64,000 nt of DNA. Source: Isoptericola peretonis (GTDB lineage Bacteria; Actinomycetota; Actinomycetes; Actinomycetales; Cellulomonadaceae). The stretch spans positions 62,001-126,000 of the forward strand of contig JALQCY010000006.1 in NCBI GenBank assembly GCA_023241745.1, given 5' to 3'. Of this stretch, positions 44,971 through 53,565 are shown piece after piece. How positions within the stretch are numbered: position 1 is the stretch's first letter; each line of letters starts with the position of its first letter. The position numbers were made by a program, and so were the translations under genes. A model generated the notes under the pieces. It was not told the DNA's origin and searched no databases. It worked only from the letters and a program-made list of their open reading frames with translations.

Positions 44971-46940
44971 CCAGCGGCACCGACGCGTTCCAGGTCGACC
45001 TGCGGGGGCTCGTCGAGCTCCTCAGCCGGCACCTGTACTCCAGCCCGCGCGTGTATCTGCGCGAGCTGCTGCAGAACGGCGTCGACGCGATCACCGCGCG
45101 CCGCGCGCTCGACGCCGACGCGCCCGCCCGCGTGCTGCTGCGCCCGCTGGACGACGGCGGCCTCGAGGTGCACGACACCGGGGTCGGCCTCACGGCCGCC
45201 GAGGCGCGTGACCTGCTCGCGACCATCGGGCGCAGCTCGAAGCGCGACGCCGACCCGGACGACCCGCTCGCCGGCGCGCTCGGCGGCGGGTTCGGCGGCG
45301 GCCGTGAGGAGTTCCTCGGCCAGTTCGGCATCGGCCTGCTGTCGGCGTTCATGGTCGCCGACGAGATCGACCTCGTCTCCCGCTCGGCGCGCGACCCGCA
45401 GGCCCCGCCCGTGCGTTGGCGCGGGTACGCCGACGGCCGGTACGAGCTCACGGAGCTCGACCCGCGCGACCCCGCAGCGCCGGCCGCGCCGGGGAGCGTC
45501 GTCCGGCTGCGTCCGCTGCGGGACGCCGAGCACTGGCTCGACCCGGACACGGTGGCCGCCCTCGCGGCCGACGTCGGCGGCCTGCTGCCGGTCGACGTCT
45601 CGGTCGAGGTCCGCCTCGAGGACGGGAGCACGGCCCGCCGTCGCCTCAGCGGGGAGGAGCTGCCCTGGCGGAGGCCCTACGCGGACGAGGGCCAGCGGGC
45701 CAGGGCCCTGGCGGCGTACTGCGAGCGCACGCTCGGCTTCACCCCGCTGGCGCACGTCGACCTCGACCTGCCGGTGGCCGGTCTGACCGGCGTCGCGTTC
45801 GTGCTGCCCGCGGCCGTCGCGCCGACCGCCTCGGCGCACCACCGGGTGACGCTCAAGCGGATGCTGCTGGGCACCGGGGTCGAGGGCCTCCTCCCGGAGT
45901 GGGCGTTCTTCGTCCGCTGCGTCGTCGACGCCACCGCGCTGCGGCCCACGGCATCGCGGGAGGGGCTGTTCGAGGACGAGATCCTGCTGGCCGCCCGCGA
46001 CGCGCTCGGGGAGCGCGTGCGCGCCTGGACCCTGGAGACCCTCGCCGAGCCGTCGGTCCTGGCGCGCGCCTTCCTGTCGACGCACCACCTCGCGGTGCGC
46101 GCCCTGGCGGTCCAGGACGACGCGATGCTCGACCTGGCCGCCCGGGTGCTCCCGTTCGAGACGACCCTCGGCACCCGCACGCTGGCCGACCTCGCCGAGC
46201 CTCCGGCCGGCGACGCCCCGCCCCGCCTGCTGTGGACCACGAGCGTCGAGGAGTACCGGCGCGTGGCCGCGGTCGCCGCCGCGCAGGGGCTGCCCGTGCT
46301 CAACGCGGGCTACGTCTACGACGCCGACCTGCTGGCCCGCGTCGCGCGCCGGCGCCCGGAGTGGAGGCTGGCCCCCGTGGCGCCCGGCGACCTCGAGGCG
46401 GTGCTGGCCGAGGTGGAACCGCTGCGGGAGCTCGAGGTGACCGACGCGCTCGGCACCCTCCGCGACGACCTGACCGCCCTGGACTGCGACGTCGAGCTGC
46501 GGGTCTTCGAACCCTCCGAGGTGCCCGCGATGCTGCTGACGGACCGCGACGGCGAGCACGCCCGCCAGGCGCGCGAGGCCGCCGCCCCGGTCGACGGGCC
46601 CACCGACGTCTGGGGCGCGGTGCTCGCCGGCCTCACGGGCCCTGCGAGGGCCCGGCGCCTGGTGCTCAACGACGCCAACCCGACGGTCCGGGCCCTGCTC
46701 GCGGCCGGCGACGCCCCCGTCCGCGCGGCGGGCGCACGGTCGCTCTACGTCACGGCGCTGCTCGCCTCCGGCCGCCCGCTGGCGGGCGCCGAGGCCGGGC
46801 TGCTGGGCGACGCCCTGCGCACGCTCCTCGAACGAGCGCTGCCCGCCGCACCCGGCACCGATGCCGGGCCGACGGCCGGGACCGAGGCCGACACCCGCAC
46901 CGAGCCCCGCACGACCGAGTCCGAGGACGACGCCCGATGA
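44967..46940 (+). CDS. Divergent HSP90-family ATPase
   Basis: A 657-residue GHKL ATPase of the actinobacterial HSP90 family, distinct from classical HtpG. The ATP site is intact: catalytic E33 and N37 in RELLQNGVD, DTGVG at 70-74, GQFGIG at 118-123, and the middle-domain Arg of SRE (R331). A glycine-rich insert (LAGALGGGFGGG, 101-112) sits at the ATP lid. The C-terminal third is poorly conserved with HtpG and ends in an acidic TESEDDAR tail. The GTG overlaps the YbjN stop (GTGA) and its stop overlaps the TPR start (ATGA), so three genes are tightly coupled. Clients unknown. Confidence 0.87.
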   Translation: MTSGTDAFQVDLRGLVELLSRHLYSSPRVYLRELLQNGVDAITARRALDADAPARVLLRPLDDGGLEVHDTGVGLTAAEARDLLATIGRSSKRDADPDDPLAGALGGGFGGGREEFLGQFGIGLLSAFMVADEIDLVSRSARDPQAPPVRWRGYADGRYELTELDPRDPAAPAAPGSVVRLRPLRDAEHWLDPDTVAALAADVGGLLPVDVSVEVRLEDGSTARRRLSGEELPWRRPYADEGQRARALAAYCERTLGFTPLAHVDLDLPVAGLTGVAFVLPAAVAPTASAHHRVTLKRMLLGTGVEGLLPEWAFFVRCVVDATALRPTASREGLFEDEILLAARDALGERVRAWTLETLAEPSVLARAFLSTHHLAVRALAVQDDAMLDLAARVLPFETTLGTRTLADLAEPPAGDAPPRLLWTTSVEEYRRVAAVAAAQGLPVLNAGYVYDADLLARVARRRPEWRLAPVAPGDLEAVLAEVEPLRELEVTDALGTLRDDLTALDCDVELRVFEPSEVPAMLLTDRDGEHARQAREAAAPVDGPTDVWGAVLAGLTGPARARRLVLNDANPTVRALLAAGDAPVRAAGARSLYVTALLASGRPLAGAEAGLLGDALRTLLERALPAAPGTDAGPTAGTEADTRTEPRTTESEDDAR

Positions 46941-48904
46941 CCCGCACCCTGGACGAGGCGAACCGCGCCGTCTCGACGATCATGAGCATGCCGTACGGCC
47001 TGGCCCGCAGCGCCGCCGCCGAGCAGGAGGCGGCCCGGATCTCCGCGGAAGGCCCCGACGAGGCGCGCGCGTACGCGCTGTTCGCCCTCGTCGACTCCTA
47101 CACCTCCACCCCGGAGGCGGAGAAGGCGTTCCTGCCGTTCACACGGCTGGTGCGCTGGTGGGACGAGCACCCGGAGCTCTTCGACGGCAGCGACACGCAC
47201 TCGCTGTTCTGGTCGTTCAAGTGGATGGTCGGGCTGCTCGCACGGTTCCCCTCCGTGCCGACGGCGCAGATCGACGCGACCCTGGACGACATGGCGCGGC
47301 GGTACGCGCTCGCCGGGAACGGGACGAGTGCGGTGGCCGGCGAGCGGTTCGCCTGGCTGCGCGCCCAGGGCGACCCGCGCGCCGAAGAGGCGTACCGGAC
47401 CTGGATCACCACGCCGCGGGACACGTTCTCCGACTGCGCGGCCTGCCTGCCGGCCGGCCAGGCCGAGTACCTCGCCGAGACGGGACGTGTCCGGGAGGCC
47501 GCGGACGTCGTCCGCGCCGCGGTGGCCGGCGGTGCCACCTGCGGCGACGAGCCCGCCGGGATGGAGTCCCTGCTCGAGCTGCTGCTCCTGGACCTCGGCG
47601 ACGCGCAGGGCGCCGCCGCCGTGCATCGCAGCGCCATGAGCCACCTCGACGCCGCGGTGTCGAAGGAGGTCGCCGTCGCACGGCACGTCGAGTTCCTCGC
47701 CCGAGGCGGGCACCCCGGGCGCGCGCTGCGCCTGCTGCACGCCCACGCCGCGCACGTCACCGTCGCCGACTCCCCTGGCGAGCGGTTCGCGGTCCTCACC
47801 CACGTCGCCGTCGCCGCAGGGGTGCTGCGCGAGACGGATCCCGACGCGCCCGTCGACCTCGACGGCGTGCCCGTCCGCACGGTCGCGGAGCTCGACGCCT
47901 GGGCACGCGCCCAGGTGGAGCCGATCGCCCGGGCGTTTGACGCGCGCCACGGCACCGACCGGTACGCACGCCTGCTCGAGACGGCGTGGGAGCGCCGGGC
48001 GCGCCGGCTCCCGGTCGACCTCAGCGTCCTCGCGGCGGGACCACGCGATGCCGCGCCGGCCGAGGGCGCCGCCCCGGCCGTGCCCTTGGCACCGGCCGGG
48101 ACCGACGCCGCGTCGCCCGCGGGGGTCGACGTCGATCTCGGCGGCTCCGACCGGGTCGCGGCCGCGCTCGCCCGGGCCGAGAGCTCCCCCGACCCCGTCG
48201 AGGCGTCGAGGGCCTACGTGGAGGCCTCCGCCCTCGCCGAGGACGAGGGGCGCCTCGAGGACGCGGGCTTCGCCCTCGCGGAGGCCGCTCAGGTGGCCGC
48301 GACGCTGGGCGACGACGAGGGCGCGGTCCCCGCGTTCGGCCGGGCGATCAGCCTGCTGCGCGCGGCGGGGACCGACCCGGCGTACGTCGGTCCGGTCGTC
48401 CGGGCGGCGGCCGCCGTGCAGGCCCGCACCGGAGACCTCGAGGCCGCGCTCGCCGCGGTCGAGCGCACCCTGTCGGCCGTCGGCACGACCGCCGGCGAGC
48501 CGGTGTCCGCGCCGACCCCGGCCCTCGCCGAGGAGCTGGCCGCGCGCCGCGCGGACCGCGCCGCAGGCGAGGCACGGCAGCTGCGCGACGTCCGGGCGCG
48601 GCTGGCCGCGACCGCCGGCCGGTACGCGCAGGCCGCGGCGGAGGCCGAGCTGGTGGCCGAGGAGTTCGGGCGGGCGGGGCAGGCGTTGGACGCCGCCCAC
48701 GCGTTCTGGCTGGTCGGCAGCGCGCGGCGCGCCGCGGGCGAGGCCGCGGCGGCCGTGGACCCGCTGCGCGCGGCGCTGGAGGGCCTGGCCTCCGCCGGTG
48801 CGCGGACGTCCGGGGCGGCCGTCGCCGACGAGCTGGTCGGCACGCTGCGGGCCCTCGGCCGTGACGCGGAGGCCGACGCGGTCGCGGCCTCGCTGGTGGC
48901 CTGA
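46937..48904 (+). CDS. Tetratricopeptide-like repeat protein
   Basis: A 655-residue, Ala-rich, all-helical protein with TPR-like helix pairs both in the N-terminal half and more clearly at about 415-640 (EASALAEDEGRLEDAGFALAE, AAAEAELVAEEFGRAGQALD). A Pro/Ala linker at about 370-400 separates the halves. Two close cysteines occur in DCAACLPAG and one in ATCGDEP. It is translationally coupled to the HSP90 gene, so it is a candidate co-chaperone or scaffold. No catalytic motif was recognised. Confidence 0.75.
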   Translation: MTRTLDEANRAVSTIMSMPYGLARSAAAEQEAARISAEGPDEARAYALFALVDSYTSTPEAEKAFLPFTRLVRWWDEHPELFDGSDTHSLFWSFKWMVGLLARFPSVPTAQIDATLDDMARRYALAGNGTSAVAGERFAWLRAQGDPRAEEAYRTWITTPRDTFSDCAACLPAGQAEYLAETGRVREAADVVRAAVAGGATCGDEPAGMESLLELLLLDLGDAQGAAAVHRSAMSHLDAAVSKEVAVARHVEFLARGGHPGRALRLLHAHAAHVTVADSPGERFAVLTHVAVAAGVLRETDPDAPVDLDGVPVRTVAELDAWARAQVEPIARAFDARHGTDRYARLLETAWERRARRLPVDLSVLAAGPRDAAPAEGAAPAVPLAPAGTDAASPAGVDVDLGGSDRVAAALARAESSPDPVEASRAYVEASALAEDEGRLEDAGFALAEAAQVAATLGDDEGAVPAFGRAISLLRAAGTDPAYVGPVVRAAAAVQARTGDLEAALAAVERTLSAVGTTAGEPVSAPTPALAEELAARRADRAAGEARQLRDVRARLAATAGRYAQAAAEAELVAEEFGRAGQALDAAHAFWLVGSARRAAGEAAAAVDPLRAALEGLASAGARTSGAAVADELVGTLRALGRDAEADAVAASLVA

Positions 48905-48911
48905 GGGGCGT

Positions 48912-49559
48912 TCAGCCGGCCGCCCGGCCCTCGCCCACCGTGTAGGACGGAGGCAGGTGCTCGTGGCCGCCGGGGACGCTCGTCAGCCGCCACGCCCAGG
49001 CGCCCGGCGCGGCTGCCGCGTCGAGCGCCCGGGCGACGGCCGGGTCGCCGGTCGGGGAGCCAGGGGCCTCCGCCCCGGGCGCCCCGGGGCCGGCGCCACC
49101 CGCGACGACGATCCCGTTCGCACGGCGCAGCATCGCCAGGGCTTCCGGAGGCGTGGGCCCGCACCCCGCCACCTCCACCACGACGACGCCGGACCGTGCG
49201 CCGCCCCTCCCGGCGCGGACGAGGGCCGCGCCGAGGGCCAGGAGGGCGACCGACGCGGGAACGTGCGCGGCCGGGGCCGGCGTCGCGGGCCAGCCGGCGA
49301 CGTCCGGCAGCCACCGGTCGGCGATCCCCGCCCCGGCGAGCCGCGGCCGCAGCCGTCCCGACCGACCGCTCGCGCCCCGCGGGGCGGGCGCGAGCACGGC
49401 CAGGGCGCCGTCCTCCTGCGGCCCGGGGCCGAGCGACGCCAGGAGGCCGTCGAGCGCGTCCCCGACCGCACGACGGACCTCACCGAGCCGGTCGGTGCCG
49501 CCGCCCGCGCCGGGCACGAGCAGGGCGGTTCCGGGCAGGACGACGGCGCGGGCTGACAC
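48912..49559 (-). CDS. Class III extradiol dioxygenase B-subunit-like (LigB-like) protein
   Basis: A 215-residue Ala/Gly-rich protein whose start (VVLPGTALLVPGAGG) and layout resemble the LigB-like proteins that lie near miaB in many actinobacteria (for example Rv2728c). The His pair that binds iron in real dioxygenases is not visible in the N-terminal block (PGTALLVP where relatives have PHPPLLVP), so catalytic activity is doubtful. The GTG at 49559 is chosen because the upstream frame is only Arg/Gly-rich. It is convergent with the TPR gene, seven bases apart. Confidence 0.6.
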   Translation of the reverse strand: MSARAVVLPGTALLVPGAGGGTDRLGEVRRAVGDALDGLLASLGPGPQEDGALAVLAPAPRGASGRSGRLRPRLAGAGIADRWLPDVAGWPATPAPAAHVPASVALLALGAALVRAGRGGARSGVVVVEVAGCGPTPPEALAMLRRANGIVVAGGAGPGAPGAEAPGSPTGDPAVARALDAAAAPGAWAWRLTSVPGGHEHLPPSYTVGEGRAAG

Positions 49560-49657
49560 CCGGCCCAACCTACCCGGCCCGCTCCCGGTCCCGGCCCGTC
49601 CGCCGGACTTCCCGCCCGCTCCGCGGGCCGCCTCCCCGACGCCCCGGCGACGACGTG

Positions 49658-49663
49658 TAGCGT
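49658..49663 (+). promoter_or_regulatory. -10 element of the second YbjN gene
   Basis: TAGCGT, six bases before the GTG at 49670; leaderless transcript predicted. Confidence 0.5.
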
Positions 49664-49669
49664 GGACGG

Positions 49670-50248
49670 GTGAGGTTCTTCGGTTCACGCCGGGCAAGCA
49701 GGGTCCGGCCGACCTCCGTCGGCCGGGACGACGAGCTCGCGGGCGACCTGCGCGACGACGAGCTCCACGACCGGATCGAGGGGCTGCTGGCCGACGAGAT
49801 CGGCGGCTCCGACGACCCGTTGTCGCCGCTGTCGCGCGACCGGGTCACCGACTGGCTGGAGCGGTCCGGGTTCTCCTACTTCGTCGACTCCGACGGCGAC
49901 GTGGGCGGCCTCTGGCACGGCTGGCTCTTCTACTTCCTGGTCCTGGGCGAGCGCGCCGAGGTGCTGCAGGTCCGCGGCCAGTGGCACCGTGACCTGTCCA
50001 TCGACCGCCTGGGCGAGATCCTCGAGATCTGCAACGAGTGGAACGCCGAGCGCATCTGGCCCAAGGCGTACGTGCGGGTGCGGGACGACGGTTCCGTCGT
50101 CGTGTGCGCCGAGGTGACGGTGGACGTGGGCAGCGCGGTCGGCGAGGCGCAGCTCGACCAGCTCCTCCAGTGCGGGCTCAGCACCGGGTCGATGTTCTTC
50201 GAGCACCTCGACACGACGTTCCGCGACCCGCTGCGGGACGCGTCGTGA
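49670..50248 (+). CDS. YbjN domain protein 2
   Basis: A 192-residue YbjN-family protein with an extra acidic N-terminal segment of about 60 residues (RDDELAGDLRDDELHDRIEGLL). The core repeats the family blocks: DSDGDVGGLW, FYFLVLGE, LQVRGQW, CNEWNAERIWPKAYVR, CAEV and QLLQCGL. Its stop overlaps the GTG of the next YbjN gene (GTGA), so the pair is co-translated. Function unknown. Confidence 0.82.
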   Translation: MRFFGSRRASRVRPTSVGRDDELAGDLRDDELHDRIEGLLADEIGGSDDPLSPLSRDRVTDWLERSGFSYFVDSDGDVGGLWHGWLFYFLVLGERAEVLQVRGQWHRDLSIDRLGEILEICNEWNAERIWPKAYVRVRDDGSVVVCAEVTVDVGSAVGEAQLDQLLQCGLSTGSMFFEHLDTTFRDPLRDAS

Positions 50249-50838
50249 CCGGCGCGGACCGGCGCGGCGCGGGTCGCCGCGCGCTGCACCGCGCGCGGCG
50301 CGCCGCGGGAGCGGTCGGACGGGCGGCTCAGGGGGTGGGGGCGCGGGTGGCCGCGGCCCGCACCGGGCGCGCCGACGGTCGGGCGTCGAGCCCCCGCGCC
50401 GCGGGGACGTCGCCTCGCCCCCTGTCGAGCGCCCGGGTGGCCGACGACCTCACCCGCCGCGGCTACCGGTTCCGCACGGACGACGACGGCGACGTGACGG
50501 GCACCTGGGACGGCAACCGGTTCTGGTTCCTCCTGCTCGGCGACCACGACGAGATCCTGCAGGTCCGCGGCCGCTGGGCCGGCAGCGTGCCCGGGCACGC
50601 ACGGCTGGCGGTGCTCCAGGCCGTCAACGACTGGAACCGCGAGCGCGTCTGGCCGAAGGTGTACGCGCGCCCCGAGGGCGACGACCTCGCGCTGTACGCG
50701 GAGGTGTCGGTCGACTTCGAGCACGGCGCCACGGACGAGCAGCTCGCCGCCACGGTGTCGTGCGGTCTGGTCACCTCGTCGCAGTTCTTCAGCACCGTGG
50801 GCGCGATGACGCCGGGGCCCGGGCCGGACGCCGACTGA
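50245..50838 (+). CDS. YbjN domain protein 3
   Basis: A 197-residue YbjN-family protein with a basic Arg/Ala-rich N-terminus of about 70 residues and a core containing DDDGDVTGTW, FWFLLLGD, LQVRGRW, NDWNRERVWPKVYAR, YAEV and a CGL helix. The charge of its N-terminus is opposite to that of the coupled YbjN 2, which hints that the two may form a heteromer. The start GTG overlaps the previous stop. Confidence 0.82.
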   Translation: MTGADRRGAGRRALHRARRAAGAVGRAAQGVGARVAAARTGRADGRASSPRAAGTSPRPLSSARVADDLTRRGYRFRTDDDGDVTGTWDGNRFWFLLLGDHDEILQVRGRWAGSVPGHARLAVLQAVNDWNRERVWPKVYARPEGDDLALYAEVSVDFEHGATDEQLAATVSCGLVTSSQFFSTVGAMTPGPGPDAD

Positions 50839-50862
50839 CCGCCCGCCCGGGCGACCGGCGGA

Positions 50863-52506
50863 TCAGCGCCGCAGCGACGGCATCCCGAGCACCACGGGCC
50901 CCGGTTCCGACGGCGCGCCGCCGTGCCCGTGATCGTCCTGCCCGCCGCCGAGGCGGGCGGTCTCGCGCTGCGCCCACGCGTCCCCCGACCGGGTGCGGCG
51001 CACGGCGTACGTGCCGCCGTCCAGCGCGGAGTCCGCGATGAGGTGGTGCGGCGCGGAGCGGGTCACGTCGACGGTCACGACGTCGCCCGGGCGCGGCAGC
51101 CGCGGGTCGAGGCCGGCGACGTCGGCGAGGCGCGGGTCGTCGAGCGAGGCGGGAGCGCCCGCGAGGCTCGCGGCACCGCCGGCCAGGTCGGCGGGCAGCG
51201 CGACGTGCACGAGGCGGTTGTCGGGGGCCCGCCCCGAGAGCCGGTGGGTGGCGCCGTCCTTGCGGCCCGCCCCCTCGGAGACGAGCACGTCGGTGCGCCG
51301 GCCGACCTGGCGGGCGGCCTCCTCGCCGGCGATCCGCTCCTGGAGCGCGAGGAGCCGCTCGAAGCGCTCCTGCACGACCTCCTTCGGCAGCTGCTCCGCC
51401 ATCGTCGCGGCCGGTGTGCCGGGGCGCGGCGAGTACTGGAACATGAACGCCGAGCTGAACCGGGAGGCCTCCACGACGCGCAGCGTCTCGCGGAAGTCCT
51501 CCTCCGTCTCACCCGGGAAGCCCACGATGATGTCGGTGGTGATGGCGGCGTCGGGCATCGCGTCCCGCACGCGGTCGAGGATGCCGAGGAACTTCGCGGA
51601 CCGGTACGAGCGCCGCATGGCCCGCAGCACGCGGTCCGACCCGGACTGCAGCGGCATGTGCAGGCTCGGCATGACGTTGGGGGTCTCGGCCATCGCGTCG
51701 ATGACGTCGTCCGTGAAGGCCGCCGGGTGCGGCGACGTGAAGCGCACCCGCTCCAGGCCGTCGATCGTGCCGCAGGCGCGCAGCAGCTTCGCGAACGCGC
51801 CCCGGTCGCCGAACTCGACGCCGTAGCTGTTGACGTTCTGCCCCAGCAGGGTGACCTCGACGGCGCCCGCCGCGACGAGCGCCTCGACCTCGGCGAGGAC
51901 CTCGCCGGGCCGCCGGTCGCGCTCCTTGCCGCGCAGGTGCGGCACGATGCAGAACGTGCAGGTGTTGTTGCAGCCGACGGAGATCGACACCCAGCCCGCG
52001 TAGACCGACTCGCGGCGCGTGGGCAGCGTGGACGGGAACACCTGCAACGACTCGGCGATCTCGACCTGCGCCTCGGCGTTGTGCCGGGCGCGCTCCAGCA
52101 GCACGGGCAGCGCGTCGAGGTTGTGCGTGCCGAACACGACGTCGACCCACGGCGCCTTCGAGACGATCTCGCCGCGGTCCTTCTGCGCGAGGCAGCCCCC
52201 CACGGCGATCTGCATCCCCGGGCGGTCGGCCTTGACGCCGGCGAGCTGCCCCAGGTTCCCGTAGAGGCGGGTGGCGGCGTTCTCGCGGACGGCGCACGTG
52301 TTGATCACGACGACGTCGGCGCGGCTCGCCGCCTCGTCCTCGGCCGTGGCCCGCGCGTAGCCGGCCTGCTCGAGCATGCCGGCCATGTGCTCGGAGTCGT
52401 GGACGTTCATCTGACAGCCCAGGGTGCGCACCAGGTAGGTGCGCCGACCGGGCGCCTGGTCCGTGGTCGGGACCGGCGCGGCGGGGCTCTGCGTGGTACT
52501 GGACAT
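50863..52506 (-). CDS. miaB: tRNA-2-methylthio-N6-dimethylallyladenosine synthase MiaB
   Basis: A radical-SAM methylthiotransferase that adds a methylthio group to i6A37 of tRNA after MiaA; 547 residues. The N-terminal domain holds cluster cysteines in LGCQMN (C31), NTCAVRENA and GGCLAQ; the radical-SAM triad is in CNNTCTFC. The C-terminal TRAM region is extended by roughly 80 residues rich in Gly, Asp and Arg. The ATG has AGAGG nearby and a TACCCT hexamer seven bases upstream. Pairs functionally with miaA in this window. Confidence 0.95.
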   Translation of the reverse strand: MSSTTQSPAAPVPTTDQAPGRRTYLVRTLGCQMNVHDSEHMAGMLEQAGYARATAEDEAASRADVVVINTCAVRENAATRLYGNLGQLAGVKADRPGMQIAVGGCLAQKDRGEIVSKAPWVDVVFGTHNLDALPVLLERARHNAEAQVEIAESLQVFPSTLPTRRESVYAGWVSISVGCNNTCTFCIVPHLRGKERDRRPGEVLAEVEALVAAGAVEVTLLGQNVNSYGVEFGDRGAFAKLLRACGTIDGLERVRFTSPHPAAFTDDVIDAMAETPNVMPSLHMPLQSGSDRVLRAMRRSYRSAKFLGILDRVRDAMPDAAITTDIIVGFPGETEEDFRETLRVVEASRFSSAFMFQYSPRPGTPAATMAEQLPKEVVQERFERLLALQERIAGEEAARQVGRRTDVLVSEGAGRKDGATHRLSGRAPDNRLVHVALPADLAGGAASLAGAPASLDDPRLADVAGLDPRLPRPGDVVTVDVTRSAPHHLIADSALDGGTYAVRRTRSGDAWAQRETARLGGGQDDHGHGGAPSEPGPVVLGMPSLRR

Positions 52507-52513
52507 CGCCTCT

Positions 52514-52519
52514 AGGGTA
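52514..52519 (-). promoter_or_regulatory. -10-like element of miaB
   Basis: TACCCT on the minus strand, seven bases before the ATG at 52506; a leaderless or very short leader is predicted, although an AGAGG lies in between. Confidence 0.45.
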
Positions 52520-52562
52520 CGGTGCACCGCGGCCGGGCCCCGACGAGGCGACCCATCCCGTC

Positions 52563-52595
52563 GCTCGACGACTGCTCGACGACGGCTCGACGATG
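52563..52595. repeat. Three 11-bp direct repeats upstream of the glutamate transporter
   Basis: GCTCGACGACT, GCTCGACGACG and GCTCGACGATG follow each other without gap (52563-52573, 52574-52584, 52585-52595). Helically phased; possible operator for the transporter or for miaB. Confidence 0.6.
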
Positions 52596-52644
52596 CGGTC
52601 GTCGCCGCCGACGACCCGGACCCGCACGCAAGGCAGCGCGAGCA

Positions 52645-52666
52645 CCGTTACGGAACCGTTGCGGAA
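52645..52666. repeat. Two 11-bp direct repeats near the gluA promoter
   Basis: CCGTTACGGAA (52645-52655) and CCGTTGCGGAA (52656-52666) are adjacent, differ at one base and have the same 11-bp period as the array at 52563. They end about 40 bases upstream of the gluA -10, a typical activator position. Confidence 0.6.
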
Positions 52667-52705
52667 CCGGACGACCCGGTGCTGGTCGCGGAAACACCGA
52701 GTGGA

Positions 52706-52711
52706 TAGGTT
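52706..52711 (+). promoter_or_regulatory. -10 element of gluA
   Basis: TAGGTT, six bases before the ATG at 52718; TGGTCG about 17 bases further upstream may act as -35. Leaderless transcript predicted. Confidence 0.5.
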
Positions 52712-52717
52712 CGAGAG

Positions 52718-53512
52718 ATGGATCACGGCGCAGCGACCACGACGACCGACCCGGCGGCGACGTCGGCGCCCCTCGGCCCCCCGCTCGTCGAGCTCAAGGA
52801 CGTCAACAAGCACTTCGGCGAGCTGCACGTGCTGAAGGACATCGATCTCACCGTCCGCAAGGGCGAGGTCCTCGTCGTGGTCGGCCCGTCCGGCTCCGGG
52901 AAGTCCACCCTGTGCCGCGCGATCAACCGGCTCGAGACGATCGACTCCGGCGAGATCCGCATCGACGGCGTGCCGCTGCCGGAGGAGGGCAAGGCCCTCG
53001 CCAAGCTGCGGGCCGACGTCGGCATGGTCTTCCAGGCCTTCAACCTCTTCGCCCACAAGACCATCCTCGAGAACGTCACCCTCGGGCCGGTCAAGGTCCG
53101 TCGGGAGCGGTCCGCCGCGGCGAAGGAGCGCGCGCTCGAGCTGCTCGACCGGGTGGGCGTCAAGAACCAGGCGGGCAAGATGCCGGCCCAGCTCTCCGGC
53201 GGCCAGCAGCAGCGGGTGGCGATCGCCCGCGCCCTCGCCATGAAGCCCAAGGTGATGCTCTTCGACGAGCCCACCTCGGCGCTCGACCCGGAGATGATCA
53301 ACGAGGTCCTCGACGTCATGGTCGCCCTCGCCAAGGAGGGCATGACGATGATCGTCGTGACGCACGAGATGGGGTTTGCCCGCAAGGCCGCGAACCGCGT
53401 CGTCTTCATGGCGGACGGCCAGATCGTCGAGGAGGCCACGCCCGAGGAGTTCTTCACCGCGCCCAAGAGCGCGCGCGCGAAGGACTTCCTGTCCAAGATC
53501 CTCTCCCACTGA
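52718..53512 (+). CDS. gluA: Glutamate-type ABC transporter ATP-binding protein
   Basis: The ATPase of a polar amino-acid importer, 264 residues. Walker A GPSGSGKST at 56-64, Q-loop FQAFNLF, signature LSGGQQQR at 159-166, Walker B MLFDEP and the switch histidine in VVTHEMG are all intact. The N-terminus has about 20 extra Thr/Ala/Pro residues. First gene of a four-gene operon in the order of Corynebacterium gluABCD; glutamate as substrate is inferred from that order and similarity. Confidence 0.93.
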   Translation: MDHGAATTTTDPAATSAPLGPPLVELKDVNKHFGELHVLKDIDLTVRKGEVLVVVGPSGSGKSTLCRAINRLETIDSGEIRIDGVPLPEEGKALAKLRADVGMVFQAFNLFAHKTILENVTLGPVKVRRERSAAAKERALELLDRVGVKNQAGKMPAQLSGGQQQRVAIARALAMKPKVMLFDEPTSALDPEMINEVLDVMVALAKEGMTMIVVTHEMGFARKAANRVVFMADGQIVEEATPEEFFTAPKSARAKDFLSKILSH

Positions 53513-53565
53513 CCTGGACCGGGCCCCGACCGGGACCGGCCTCGCACCGACGAAGGGTAAGAACC

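Noticed and set aside
52563..52666. Possible mini-CRISPR
   Set aside because: The repeats are 11 bp and directly adjacent without spacers, and no cas gene is near.
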